Assembly (NCBI RefSeq): GCF_001445655.1
Contig: NZ_LNBE01000004.1
Coordinates: 1,612,001-1,676,000, forward strand
From: Streptomyces roseifaciens
GTDB lineage: Bacteria; Actinomycetota; Actinomycetes; Streptomycetales; Streptomycetaceae
DNA length: 64,000 nucleotides
Direction: 5' to 3'
Part shown: positions 44,471 through 53,298 of the stretch, piece by piece
Numbering within the stretch: the first letter of the stretch is position 1
How the letters are laid out: each line of letters begins with the position of its first letter
Position numbers and translations under genes: made by a program
The notes under the pieces: generated by a model
Database searches by the model: none
The model's input: the letters and a program-made list of their open reading frames with translations, nothing else
What the model was told of the DNA's origin: nothing

Positions 44471-44562
44471 CACGGCCCCTGGATCCGCCGCGGCGGGGGA
44501 TGGGCATGGCCCATCGGGCCCCTCGGGCGGGGCGCGGGTTGTAGGGGACCGGGCCCTACGAC

Positions 44563-44700
44563 CCGCCGCGGCGGTGCTCAGCCGCCATGGTGGGTTTCGG
44601 CGGTGCCGTTCGGGCCTGAGGTGGGTTCGGCACCGCCGGATGGGTGGGGTGGGATTGCTCGCCGTTGCGGCGGGATTGAGGGGTCGGGTGGCCCATCGGG
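44563..44700. repeat. Intergenic 230-bp-period repeat, copy 2
   Basis: Diverged second copy of the 44333-44470 element, in the same orientation, beginning with CCGCCGCGGCGGTGCTCAGC. The spacing between starts is 230 bases. Between the copies lies GC-rich sequence with CCCATCGG motifs also repeated after each copy. Confidence 0.7.
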
Positions 44701-44799
44701 CCCCGGGTAGGCAGGCGTCGCACGGGCTCGGAGGGCCCCGGAGGGGCTGGGGCAGGGCCTAGCATTTGGTGCGGATGGGAAATGAGAGGGAGGCGCAGG

Positions 44800-45585
44800 A
44801 TGGCGGGCGGCGGTAAGGGCGCGGCGAGCGGGCCGCGGGCCAGTGTGTGGCTGGCCGGGAAGCCCGACCCCGCCCCACGGCGCGGGGACGACCAGGGCGC
44901 GGGCCTCGACCGGCGGCGCATCGTCGCCGCCACGATCCGCCTGCTCGACGCCGATGGCCTGGAGAAGTTCTCCATGCGGCGCCTCGCCGCCGAGCTGGGC
45001 GTGACCGCGATGTCGGTCTACTGGTACGTCGACAACAAGGACGACCTCCTCGAGTACGCCCTCGACGAGACCTGGGCCGAGGTGACCCTCCCGGACCTGT
45101 CCGACGACGGCGCCGACTGGCGCGACCAGCTCCGCAGCGTGGCCGAGGCCTACCGCAGCTGCCTCGCCGCCCACCCGTGGGTCTCCCACCTGGTGGGCCG
45201 GTACCTCAACCTCGGGCCCCGCTCCATGGCGTTCTCGAACGCCACCATCGCCGTGATGAGCCGCAGCGGCATCCCCCGGGAGCGCGTCACCGGCGCGCTC
45301 GCCGCCCTCTTCCAGTTCGTCTACGGCTTCTGCACGATCGAGGGCCTGTACAAGGAGCGCTGCCGGGCGGCCGGCACCACCGAGGACGAGTACTTCCAGG
45401 ACGTCATGAACGTGGTCTCCGCGACCCCCGAGTGGGCGGAGAGCTACCAGGAGGCCGCCGAGGTCACCGAGACCTGGGGGAAGGCGGGGTCCGTCGCGGA
45501 GATGCGGCAGCGCGACTTCGCGTACGCCCTCGACACGGTGATCGCCGGCATCGAGGTCATGCGGGACCGCGGCTCCGACGCCTGA
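44800..45585 (+). CDS. TetR-family regulator (TetR_C-type)
   Basis: A 261-residue regulator. HTH at about residues 40-85 (IVAATIRLLDADGLEKFSMR, LAAELGVTAMSVYWYVDNKD). The long C-terminal tetracycline-repressor domain is present. The N-terminus has about 35 extra Gly/Arg/Pro residues with VWLAGKP, as in other members of this group. ATG 44800 fits GGGAGG 7 bases upstream; ATG 44782 is less likely. It lies downstream of the DHA2 exporter on the same strand and is its probable repressor. Confidence 0.88.
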   Translation: MAGGGKGAASGPRASVWLAGKPDPAPRRGDDQGAGLDRRRIVAATIRLLDADGLEKFSMRRLAAELGVTAMSVYWYVDNKDDLLEYALDETWAEVTLPDLSDDGADWRDQLRSVAEAYRSCLAAHPWVSHLVGRYLNLGPRSMAFSNATIAVMSRSGIPRERVTGALAALFQFVYGFCTIEGLYKERCRAAGTTEDEYFQDVMNVVSATPEWAESYQEAAEVTETWGKAGSVAEMRQRDFAYALDTVIAGIEVMRDRGSDA

Positions 45586-45662
45586 ACGGCCCGGGTCGAC
45601 TGACGGCCCGGGCGACTGAACGGCCCGGGTCGACTGAACGGCTCCGACGACTGAAGGCCCCG
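45583..45662. repeat. Tandem repeat, about 18 bp, four to five copies
   Basis: Imperfect copies of ACTGAACGGCCCGGGTCG start at the stop codon of the TetR gene and fade out at about 45662. The unit includes a CCCGGG palindrome. The following gap 45663-45807 shows no gene. Confidence 0.75.
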
Positions 45663-45807
45663 GCCGGTGGCGCGCAGGCCGTCCCCTGCCTGTGCGCGCG
45701 CCACCACCCGGGGCCCGTCTCCGGGACCCTCATGCCGTTCCGGTCCCGGTTTCCGTCCGCCGGGGGCGCGTCTCCGCTCGATTCCGCGCCCCGGCCGACG
45801 GGGTCTG

Positions 45808-47448
45808 TCAGCCGCCCTGCCGGGCGGGTTCCGCCTCCTGCTCCACGGCGGCGCCGCCGGCCGCCGGCGCCCCGGTCCGCCCCTGCAGGGCGACCTCCTT
45901 GATGAACAGGGTCAGGACGAAGGCCAGCAGCGCGCACGGCGCGGCGTAGAGGAACACGTCGCCCACCCCGTGCCCGTAGGCGCTCTCGACGACCGTCCGC
46001 AGCGGCGCGGGCATCGCGTCCAGCTTGGGGATGCCGCCACCGGAGCCGCCGCTCTTGGCCGCGGCCGCCGCGGCCTGCGGGCCGAGCGCGGCGATGCCGT
46101 CCTTGACGTAGTCCGTCACCCGGTTGCCGAGCACCGCGCCGAGCGCGGAGACGCCGACCGCGCCGCCGAGGGAGCGGAAGAAGGTGACGACGGAGCTGGC
46201 GGCGCCGAGGTCCTTGGGGGCGACCTGGTTCTGCGTGCAGAGCACCAGGTTCTGCATCATCATGCCCATGCCGAGGCCGACGAGGGCCATGTAGACGGCC
46301 AGGTGCCAGTACGGCGTGTCGTAGCGCATGGTGCCGAGCAGCCCGAGGCCCGCGGTGAGCAGCACGCCACCGCTGACCAGCCAGGCCTTCCAGCGGCCGG
46401 TCTTGGTGATGATCTGCCCGGAGATCGTCGACGACAGGAACAGGCCGGCGATCATCGGAATCGTCATCACGCCGGACATCGTCGGCGACTTGCCGCGCGC
46501 CAGCTGGAAGTACTGCGAGAAGAAGACCGTGCCGCTGAACATCGCGACACCGACGAAGAGGCTCGCCGCCGACGAGAGGGTGATCGTCTTGTTGCGGAAC
46601 AGCCGCAGCGGAATGATCGGTTCGGCCGCCTTGGACTCGACGTAGACGAAGATCGCACCGAGCGCGACCGAGCCGCCGACCATGGCGTACGTCTGCCACG
46701 AGATCCAGTCGTAGTTCTTGCCCGCCAGGGTCACCCACACCAGCAGCAGCGTCACCGAGGCGCTGATGAAGAACGCGCCCAGCCAGTCGACCTTCACGTC
46801 CCGCTTCACCACGGGCAGCTTCAGCGTCTTCTGCAGCACGATCAGCGCGATCACGGCGAAGGGCACGCCGACGTAGAAGCACCAGCGCCAGCCGAGCCAG
46901 TCGGTGTCGGTGATGACGCCGCCGAGCAGCGGGCCGCCGACCGTCGCGACGGCGAAGGTCGCACCGAGGTAGCCGCTGTAACGGCCGCGCTCGCGCGGGG
47001 AGATCATCGCCGCCATGATGATCTGCGCCAGGGCGGACAGACCGCCGACGCCGATGCCCTGCAGGGCCCGGCAGGCGATGAGCGTGCCGGTGTTCTGCGA
47101 GAGGCCGGCCACGACCGAGCCCGCGACGTAGACGATCAGGGCTATCTGGACCAGCAGCTTCTTGCTGAACAGGTCGGAGAGCTTGCCCCACAGCGGGGTG
47201 GACGCGGTCATCGCCAGGAGCGAGGCCGTGACGACCCAGGTGTAGGAGGACTGGCTGCCGTGCAGATCGGAGATGATCTCGGGCAGTGCGTTGGAGACGA
47301 TCGTCGAGGACAGGATGGCGACGAACATGCCGAGCAGCAGCCCGGACAGCGCCTCCATGATCTGCCGGTGGGTCATGGGGGCGCCGGCGTCCTGGCCGCC
47401 GTGCTTGGCGTGGCCGCCCCCCACACCGGCCGGTGCGGTCGAAGCCAT
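45808..47448 (-). CDS. DHA2-family MFS exporter (14 TMS, EmrB-like)
   Basis: A 546-residue exporter. TMS1 contains GMFVAILSSTIVSNALPEII. Motif A reads LWGKLSDLFSKKLLVQI, and motif C is in GGPLLGGVITDTDWLGW. It includes a periplasmic loop before the last segment (a poly-Ala/Gly stretch, then GGIPKLDAMPAPLRTVVES) and a charged C-terminal tail. It lies 99 bases downstream of a MarR gene on the same strand, separated by degenerate GGTCTTACGGGTC repeats. It is likely co-controlled by that MarR. The substrate is unknown. Confidence 0.9.
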   Translation of the reverse strand: MASTAPAGVGGGHAKHGGQDAGAPMTHRQIMEALSGLLLGMFVAILSSTIVSNALPEIISDLHGSQSSYTWVVTASLLAMTASTPLWGKLSDLFSKKLLVQIALIVYVAGSVVAGLSQNTGTLIACRALQGIGVGGLSALAQIIMAAMISPRERGRYSGYLGATFAVATVGGPLLGGVITDTDWLGWRWCFYVGVPFAVIALIVLQKTLKLPVVKRDVKVDWLGAFFISASVTLLLVWVTLAGKNYDWISWQTYAMVGGSVALGAIFVYVESKAAEPIIPLRLFRNKTITLSSAASLFVGVAMFSGTVFFSQYFQLARGKSPTMSGVMTIPMIAGLFLSSTISGQIITKTGRWKAWLVSGGVLLTAGLGLLGTMRYDTPYWHLAVYMALVGLGMGMMMQNLVLCTQNQVAPKDLGAASSVVTFFRSLGGAVGVSALGAVLGNRVTDYVKDGIAALGPQAAAAAAKSGGSGGGIPKLDAMPAPLRTVVESAYGHGVGDVFLYAAPCALLAFVLTLFIKEVALQGRTGAPAAGGAAVEQEAEPARQGG

Positions 47449-47547
47449 GAAATTCCTTTGCGGTGCGAGTGTGGCTTGAGGTGTACGTACGTCTGCGTGG
47501 TGCGGGTCTTACGGGTCCTACGGGTCTTGCGGGTCTACGTGGTGCGG

Positions 47548-47994
47548 CTACGCGGTGCGGGTGGTCCGGCAGCCGTCGAAGCTGTCGCGGAAGCGTCCGA
47601 GCAGCTCGATGAGCCGGCCGACGTCCTCCGAGGACCAGTCCTGCAGGCAGGTCGCGAGCGCCTGCGTGTAGCGCCCGGAGACCTGCCGGAGCAGGGCCTC
47701 GCCGCCGGGGCTGATGCGCAGCAGCCGGGAGCGCCGGTCCGCGGGGTCCGGGTGCCGTTCGAGCCAGCCCCGGGCCTCCGCGTAGGCGACGTGCCGGCTG
47801 GTCACCGACATGTCGATCAGCAGCAGTTCGGCCAGCTTGCCCATGCGCATCTCGCCGTACTGCCGCAGCATCGTCAGCACGACGGCTGCGGCCGGCGAGC
47901 AGTCCGCCGGGAGTACGCGGGCGAGGTCGCGCCGGACGGCGGCGACGGCGCTGAGCTGCCGGGCGAGCTCTTCGTACTGCTCCTGCTCGGCCAC
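47548..47994 (-). CDS. MarR-family regulator
   Basis: A 148-residue winged-helix regulator. The recognition region is LAELLLIDMSVTSRHVAYAE, the wing is ERHPDPADRRSRLLRISPGG, and dimer helices lie at both ends. The start is GTG 47994. A 15-bp palindrome sits 22 bases upstream. It leads a two-gene unit with the DHA2 exporter, a common drug-responsive arrangement. Confidence 0.9.
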   Translation of the reverse strand: MAEQEQYEELARQLSAVAAVRRDLARVLPADCSPAAAVVLTMLRQYGEMRMGKLAELLLIDMSVTSRHVAYAEARGWLERHPDPADRRSRLLRISPGGEALLRQVSGRYTQALATCLQDWSSEDVGRLIELLGRFRDSFDGCRTTRTA

Positions 47995-48015
47995 GCGCCG
48001 CCCTCCCCACTTACA

Positions 48016-48030
48016 GTTGCTTAGGGCAAC
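48016..48030. promoter_or_regulatory. MarR operator candidate
   Basis: GTTGC-TTAGG-GCAAC, a 5-bp-arm inverted repeat upstream of the marR GTG start. Adjacent ACAGTTGC and GCAACGATGT extend the symmetry weakly. The size matches typical MarR sites. Confidence 0.5.
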
Positions 48031-48207
48031 GATGTAACCAGGAATTGGTTGCTGCAGGCAAGTGAAATGGGGTTTCCGTGGGTAAAGGTAGGGCCAAGGA
48101 TTTCTAGAGGGGTGTAAAGCCGCAGGTCGGAACGGAAATGGACGGAGCGCCTCAGTAGAGCGGGGCGCTGCACGCCATCCGCCCCTCCTTCGCTAGGGTC
48201 CTGGCCT

Positions 48208-48426
48208 ATGGCCAACCCCCATCAGCAGAACCCCGAGAGCTACGACCCCGCGGGCAGCACCCAGATGTTCCGCGCCTTCGTCGACGAGGGCCAGGGCGGC
48301 CCCTCGGGCCGGCGCGCGGCGGCGCCCGCCCCCGCCCGGTCGTCCGGACCCCGCGTCGGACTGATCGCCGGCGTGATCGCGGTCGTCGTGGTCGTCGCGG
48401 CCGTGGTGTGGCTCGCGCTCGGCTGA
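48208..48426 (+). CDS. Small single-pass membrane protein
   Basis: A 72-residue protein. The N-terminal 45 residues are polar (NPESYDPAGSTQMFRAFVDE, then a Gly/Arg/Ala/Pro linker). A single C-terminal membrane segment VGLIAGVIAVVVVVAAVVWL ends the protein. Streptomycete small tail-anchored proteins of this kind are conserved but of unknown function. ATG 48208 is the only plausible start. It is convergent with the lipoprotein gene (26-base gap). Confidence 0.75.
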   Translation: MANPHQQNPESYDPAGSTQMFRAFVDEGQGGPSGRRAAAPAPARSSGPRVGLIAGVIAVVVVVAAVVWLALG

Positions 48427-48452
48427 GCCCGGGCCCGGGCTGACCGACCCGG

Positions 48453-49268
48453 TCAGCCCCACTCCACCTGCACGTCGCGCGTCTCGACGTGCATGCCCCA
48501 CGGCACGCGCCAGGCGTCGACGCACACCGTCCACGATCCCTCCACCGCCGCGCCCGCCTCGATCGGTACCGGGAGCGGCTGCGCCGAGGTGATCGTGGAC
48601 CAGTCCAGACCGAGCAGGTCGATCACGTGACTGCCGAAGGTGACGGTGCCCGTGGTGACGGGGCTGCCACCGGAGTTGGCGAGCGGCACGGTGACCTTCT
48701 CGCACCAGCGCCGGCCTTCGTCGTCCGCGGACCGGTGCGGCTCGCCGGTCTCCAGCCGGGCGGCCTCGGGTGTGTGCGACGGCCGCCCGGGGCGTGAGGA
48801 CGGCGAAGGTGGCGACGGCGGCGACGGTTTCGCAGGGGATGCGGGGCTCGCGGTGCGCGGAGGGGCTCCGCCGCCCGTACGGGGATCCGCGCCGCGTCCG
48901 GCGCCCTGCGGGCTGCTGCTCCTGCTGGACGGGGACAGCGGCGACTGCGGCGATGGAAGTGGCTGCAGTGACAGCGGTGACTGTGGTGACGAAGAGACCG
49001 GCGACCGGGAAGAGCCCGGAACCGGAGAGCCCGGTGAACGGCCCGGGGAGCGGCCGGAAGGCGGCGCTGCGGGCAAGGAGTGGAACTCGACGCCCTCGTC
49101 GGGCGGAACGGCTCCGCCCACCGGGTGGGAGGACGAGCCGGGGCCTGCCGCCTCGGAGGCGACGTAGCCGTCGCGGTCGGTGCCGCCGCAACCTGCGAGA
49201 ACGGTTCCCAGGGCGAGTGCGGCCGCCGCGGCTGAGGCGGATGCGGAGACGATCGTCTTCCGACGCAT
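48453..49268 (-). CDS. Putative lipoprotein with Ser/Pro repeat linker
   Basis: A 271-residue lipoprotein. The signal sequence ends in lipobox LAGC (Cys27). A Ser/Pro-rich linker (residues 65-155; SPQSPLSLQPLPSPQSPLSP) connects to a C-terminal beta-rich domain (EKVTVPLANSGGSPVTTGTV, and ending HVETRDVQVEWG). The domain has two cysteines (WCEK, TVCVD). A family of this outer domain is known in actinobacteria without function. ATG 49268. Confidence 0.82.
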   Translation of the reverse strand: MRRKTIVSASASAAAAALALGTVLAGCGGTDRDGYVASEAAGPGSSSHPVGGAVPPDEGVEFHSLPAAPPSGRSPGRSPGSPVPGSSRSPVSSSPQSPLSLQPLPSPQSPLSPSSRSSSPQGAGRGADPRTGGGAPPRTASPASPAKPSPPSPPSPSSRPGRPSHTPEAARLETGEPHRSADDEGRRWCEKVTVPLANSGGSPVTTGTVTFGSHVIDLLGLDWSTITSAQPLPVPIEAGAAVEGSWTVCVDAWRVPWGMHVETRDVQVEWG

Positions 49269-49403
49269 CGGCCCAGTGTGGCTGACGGTCAGTCAGGAGT
49301 ACAGAGGTGGGTGACGCAGAGGTGGGTGGTACAGGCCGGCGATCCCCCGTGCGACTCGCCGAATGGTGGATGTTCCCCCGTGAGATCCCCCGTGGTGGTG
49401 CGT

Positions 49404-50237
49404 CTAGTCCGCGATGAGACCCTCGCGGAGCTGTGAAAGCGTCCTGGTCAGGAGCCGGGAGACATGCATCTGCGAGATGCCGACCTCCTCGCCGATCTGC
49501 GACTGCGTCATATTGGCGAAGAAGCGCAGCATGATGATCTGCCGTTCCCTGGGAGGCAGTTTGGCCAGGAGGGGTTTGAGGGACTCGCGGTACTCGACGC
49601 CCTCCAGTGCACTGTCCTCATAGCCGAGCCGGTCCGCGAGGGAGCCCTCGCCGCCGTCGTCCTCCGGGGAGGGGGAGTCGAGGGAGCTCGCGGTGTAGGC
49701 ATTGCCGACGGCCAGGCCGTCGACGACGTCGTCCTCGGAGACGCCCAGGCACAGGGCCAGTTCGGGCACCGTGGGCGAGCGGTCGAGCTTCTGTGCGAGC
49801 TCGTCGCTGGCCTTGGTGAGGGCGAGGCGCAGCTCCTGCAGCCGGCGCGGCACGCGCACCGACCAACTCGTGTCCCGGAAGAACCGCTTGATCTCGCCCA
49901 CGACCGTCGGCATCGCGAAGGTGGGGAACTCCACGCCCCGTTCGCAGTCGAACCGGTCGATCGCCTTGATCAGGCCGATCGTGCCGACCTGGACGATGTC
50001 CTCCATGGGCTCGTTGCGGCTGCGGAAGCGGGCGGCCGCGTAGCGCACGAGGGGGAGGTTGAGCTCGATCAGGGTGTCGCGGACGTAGGCACGCTCCGCG
50101 CTGTCCCGGTCGAGGGCGGCCAGGCGCAGGAAGAGTGAACGGGAGAGGGTGCGGGTGTCGATGGATTCGCAGTCGTCGAGCACGGCGTGTGGTGCGTCGG
50201 TGGCGAGCACCTTCGCGCTGCCCAGGTCTACGGACAT
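49404..50237 (-). CDS. Stress/differentiation sigma factor, SigN-like (SigB/SigF family)
   Basis: A 277-residue sigma-70 group 3 protein. Region 2 has [39 protein letters not shown] and [20 protein letters not shown]. Region 3 has VPRRLQELRLALTKASDELA. Region 4 has LPPRERQIIMLRFFANMTQS and [20 protein letters not shown]. It lies beside a close paralog that looks like sigF; in S. coelicolor sigN and sigF form such a pair, so I suggest sigN by position. Start ATG 50237 with AAGGGGG upstream. A partner anti-sigma is not adjacent. Confidence 0.88.
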   Translation of the reverse strand: MSVDLGSAKVLATDAPHAVLDDCESIDTRTLSRSLFLRLAALDRDSAERAYVRDTLIELNLPLVRYAAARFRSRNEPMEDIVQVGTIGLIKAIDRFDCERGVEFPTFAMPTVVGEIKRFFRDTSWSVRVPRRLQELRLALTKASDELAQKLDRSPTVPELALCLGVSEDDVVDGLAVGNAYTASSLDSPSPEDDGGEGSLADRLGYEDSALEGVEYRESLKPLLAKLPPRERQIIMLRFFANMTQSQIGEEVGISQMHVSRLLTRTLSQLREGLIAD

Positions 50238-50426
50238 GCCACCCCCTTGAGGTCGCGGACGGGTCACAGCGGTGCCCCTCGCACGAGGGGTTCGGCCCCC
50301 ACCTGAATACCGGAGGCCGCGCTGTGGCAAACGCAGTTCCTGCAGAATGTCACATGTCGGCAACACGCTGTAGCGTCAAGTCGACATATCTGCTGCCTCG
50401 TATGAGGAGGGGGTCACCCGTGAGGG

Positions 50427-51521
50427 TTAGGCTTCGATCCGATTTGCGGAACGCAGCCGCGCGAAGCTGCGCGAGAGCAGCCGGGATACGTGCATCTGGG
50501 AGACGCCCAGCTCCGCGCTGATCTGCGACTGCGTCAGATTGCTGTAATAGCGCAGCAGCAGAATGCGCTGCTCGCGCTCCGGCAGCTGCACGAGCAGGTG
50601 GCGCACGAGGTCACGGTGTTCGACCCCGGCGAGTGCCGGGTCCTCGTAGCCCAGCCGGTCCAGCAGGCCGGGCAGCCCGTCGCCCTCCTGCGCGGCCTCC
50701 AGCGAGGTCGCGTGGTACGAGCGCCCGGCCTCGATGCAGGCCAGCACCTCGTCCTCGGGGATGCGCAGCCGCTCGGCGATCTCGGCGGTGGTGGGCGTGC
50801 GGCCGTGCAGCACGGTGAGGTCCTCGCTGGCGCCGTTGACCTGCACCCACAGCTCGTGCAGCCGGCGCGGGACGTGCACGGTGCGCACGTTGTCGCGGAA
50901 GTAGCGCTTGATCTCGCCGACCACGGTCGGCATCGCGAAGGTCGGGAACTGCACCCCGCGGTCCGGGTCGAACCGGTCGATGGCGTTGATCAGGCCGATC
51001 GTGCCGACCTGGATCACGTCCTCCATGGGCTCGTTGCGGCTGCGGAAGCGGGCGGCGGCGTAGCGGACGAGGGGGAGGTTCGCCTCGATGAGCGCGGCCC
51101 GGACGCGGGCGTGCTCGGAGGTGCCGGGCTCCAGGGTGACGAATTCCTTGAAGAGCACCTGCGTGAGGGCCCTGGCGTCGGCGCCGCGGCTCCTGGGGTG
51201 ATCGGTGTCGGCGTCGTCGGTGTCGGTGTCGGTGTCGGCGTCGGGGCCGGTGCCGGCCCCGGCGCCGGTGTCCTCGGTGGTGTCCGCGGCGGGCGCCGCC
51301 GCAGCCTTCGCGGCGGTCTTCGCAGGGCCGGACGTGCCGGTGTCCGGGCCGGCGCCCAGGCCGGGGTTCTCGAGGAGCTCGGGCCCGCCGGGGTCGGCGT
51401 CGGGTCCGAGGGGGCGCGCGGTGGCACCCGCGGGCGGCTGGTCGCGCTGGGGAGGGGCTTCCTGGAGGGGGGCTTCGGGGACGGTTCGGGCCGACACGGT
51501 TCTGCCACCCTTCATGGTCAA
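50427..51521 (-). CDS. sigF: RNA polymerase sigma factor SigF-like
   Basis: A 364-residue SigF/SigB-group sigma factor. Regions 2-4 closely match the neighbour ([60 protein letters not shown]). The first 125 residues are a Pro/Ala/Gly/Asp tail, including a Thr-Asp repeat from GTCGGT microsatellite DNA (about 51203-51245). Streptomyces sigF controls late spore maturation and its product carries such a long N-terminal extension. The start could be 51521 or a few codons in. The name is by similarity and neighbourhood. Confidence 0.85.
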   Translation of the reverse strand: MTMKGGRTVSARTVPEAPLQEAPPQRDQPPAGATARPLGPDADPGGPELLENPGLGAGPDTGTSGPAKTAAKAAAAPAADTTEDTGAGAGTGPDADTDTDTDDADTDHPRSRGADARALTQVLFKEFVTLEPGTSEHARVRAALIEANLPLVRYAAARFRSRNEPMEDVIQVGTIGLINAIDRFDPDRGVQFPTFAMPTVVGEIKRYFRDNVRTVHVPRRLHELWVQVNGASEDLTVLHGRTPTTAEIAERLRIPEDEVLACIEAGRSYHATSLEAAQEGDGLPGLLDRLGYEDPALAGVEHRDLVRHLLVQLPEREQRILLLRYYSNLTQSQISAELGVSQMHVSRLLSRSFARLRSANRIEA

Positions 51522-51603
51522 CTCATCCGGGAAAAGCGGTCATAGCATCACAAGACATGTGCACTGTGTGCAAGAACCCCATAACATCGTGTTGACCATA
51601 AAA

Positions 51604-51634
51604 ACGGCCCCTCGCCCAGGTGGCGAGGGGCCGT
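51604..51634 (-). terminator. Rho-independent terminator of the Dabb gene
   Basis: Arms ACGGCCCCTCGCC and complement, followed on the minus strand by a run of five T. It lies 14 bases after the stop of the Dabb gene. This is one of the few T-tailed terminators in the window. Confidence 0.85.
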
Positions 51635-51647
51635 GCGCAGCGGGCGC

Positions 51648-51941
51648 TCAGAAGGGGTAGTCGGCGATCACCCAAGTGGCGAATTCACGCCACTGCGCGA
51701 CACCCGCCTGATGTGCGGGGTGGTCCAGATAGCGCTGCAGTGCCTCGGCGTCGTCGACGGCGGAGTTGATGGCGAAGTCGTAGGCGATCGGCCGGTCCGA
51801 GATGTTCCAGGCGCACTCCCAGAAGCGCACCTCCGGGACGGCGTCGCCGAGCGCCTCGAACGCCTGTACCCCGGCGACGACGCGCGGGTCGTCGCGCCGG
51901 ACGCCCTCGTTGAGTTTGAACAGGACGAGGTGACGAATCAC
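51648..51941 (-). CDS. Dabb (stress-responsive alpha/beta barrel) protein
   Basis: A 97-residue ferredoxin-like dimeric barrel protein. The N-terminus MIRHLVLFKLNEGVRRDDPR and the core WECAWNISDRPIAYDFAINS, YLDHPAHQAGVAQWREFAT are diagnostic of the Dabb family. The conserved His residues (RHLVLF, DHPAHQ) are present. Its role in bacteria is unknown; it occurs near sigma genes in streptomycetes. Confidence 0.9.
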   Translation of the reverse strand: MIRHLVLFKLNEGVRRDDPRVVAGVQAFEALGDAVPEVRFWECAWNISDRPIAYDFAINSAVDDAEALQRYLDHPAHQAGVAQWREFATWVIADYPF

Positions 51942-51996
51942 GGCACTGCCTCCACGCCGGGCGGACCGGACCGCTCCGGCTCGGCGGCGCGGCCCG

Positions 51997-52161
51997 TCAG
52001 CTGATCAGTTGGGTCATGAACTCGCCGACGCTCTTGGCGGCGTCCGAGATGCCCTCGAACCCTATCTGGACGAGCTCGGCCGACCGCTTGGGGGAATGGA
52101 TGATCGTGTACGACACGAAAATGACGGCAGCCCAGAGCGCGATCTTCTTCGCTTGCGCCAC
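51997..52161 (-). CDS. Small membrane-associated protein
   Basis: A 54-residue protein starting at GTG 52161 with GAGGAG upstream. It has one hydrophobic segment (KIALWAAVIFVSYTIIHSPK) and an amphipathic C-terminus (AELVQIGFEGISDAAKSVGE). It is a conserved-looking small streptomycete protein without known function. It is shorter than the surrounding frame because the upstream sequence to 53091 is non-coding. It lies in tandem with the Dabb gene. Confidence 0.7.
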   Translation of the reverse strand: MAQAKKIALWAAVIFVSYTIIHSPKRSAELVQIGFEGISDAAKSVGEFMTQLIS

Positions 52162-52774
52162 GAGGCACTCCTCCCCCGGTGATCCCTGCGACCGCGTCCC
52201 CCGTGATCGCCTCCTACGGTGGCGGAGTCTATCCGCACATGTGCCCGAACCCGTGTCGCGCCCGCGCTCCCCCCTCTCCGCGCGCCGTCTTCGCACCGCC
52301 TTCTTCACACCACCTTTAAGGACCAAAGGCCTGCCAAGCCGGGTCCTTCGCCGTACGGGGGCCCGTGCGCCGGGGCGGAGGATAGGGGGAGCCCGTACCG
52401 GATCTGGCAGGAATCCGGAGGGCCAGGGACATGGCCTCACTGCGGGGTCAGGGCCGCGAGCTTCCCCCCGACTGCGGCCCGGACTTGGAGGCCGTGACCC
52501 CGACGGGGGAAGCGGCTGTCCCCCCGATGCCGCTTCCCCCGACCTGCTTTTCCGGAGCCCCGGCCCCGGACCCGTATCGCGCCCGGGTCCGGAGCCGGGG
52601 CCTCGTGCGTTCCGCGCCCGCGCGCGCTCCGGCGCGGGCGAATCCGGAGGCGCGATCACAGCTTTGCGACAAAGGTGAGATTCACGTACTGCGGGGGCAC
52701 CAGAAAGGTATCCGGCAGCCGGCGGATCGCCGGTGCCGGAGACGAGGGGCCGAGGGAGGTCGGTGAGGGGCGAC
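52162..52774. other. Gap without a supported gene
   Basis: This 613-base stretch separates the divergent small membrane gene and the STAS gene. A plus-strand frame at 52431-52766 looks possible but is Pro/Arg/Ala-rich with no family and bad codon bias at its end. The right end (52660-52760) probably contains the STAS promoter. Confidence 0.5.
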
Positions 52775-53155
52775 ATGGGCGCGGACGAGCCCGCCTTCGC
52801 CATGCGGGAGCGTGTGGCGTGCGGCGCGATCATCATTGAACTGCACGGTGAGATGGACATCTTGGCGGAACAGGAACTCGGTCCGCGCATGGACGCGCTG
52901 ACCGAACGGGGCCGCGCCGACATCGTGATCGACCTCCGCCGCGTGACGTTCCTGGACGCGAGCGGGCTCCGGCTGCTGCTCAGAGCCCGGCACCGCATGC
53001 TCTGCCGCGGCGGGCGGCTACGGGTGGTGCGGGGTGTGGCGCGCGTGTCGCGGGTGATGCGCGTGGCCGGAGTGGAGAGCGCCTTCACCATCGTGGACGC
53101 GTTCCCGTCCGTACGGACGGAGGAGGCGGGCCCGCAGGACGGCAGCGTCGCCTGA
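52775..53155 (+). CDS. STAS-domain anti-sigma factor antagonist
   Basis: A 126-residue RsbV/SpoIIAA-type protein. The domain reads GAIIIELHGEMDILAEQELG, then VIDLRRVTFLDASGLRLLLR, with the phosphorylatable Ser in DASGL. It should bind an RsbW-like kinase and free a sigma factor. Two SigF-type sigma genes lie within 3 kb, but no linked kinase is present. ATG 52775 is chosen; GTG 52763 is possible with GGGAGG too close. Confidence 0.85.
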   Translation: MGADEPAFAMRERVACGAIIIELHGEMDILAEQELGPRMDALTERGRADIVIDLRRVTFLDASGLRLLLRARHRMLCRGGRLRVVRGVARVSRVMRVAGVESAFTIVDAFPSVRTEEAGPQDGSVA

Positions 53156-53298
53156 GCGGTGACGCGGCCGGTGACCCAGCCGGGGACACGGCCGGGGACA
53201 CGGCCGGGGCGCAGCAGCGGACGCGGCCGGTCCCGGCGGCGCGCCGGGCGTGTGCTCGGCGCGCCCCGCCGCCCCGCACCGGCCCAGCGCCGACCCCG

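Noticed and set aside
48623..48630. parS-like TCACGTGA in the lipoprotein gene
   Set aside because: Flanks do not match the 14-bp consensus and it lies in a coding region.
52431..52766. A 111-residue plus-strand gene before the STAS gene
   Set aside because: Pro/Arg/Ala-rich composition, no recognisable domain, runs into the STAS ribosome site.
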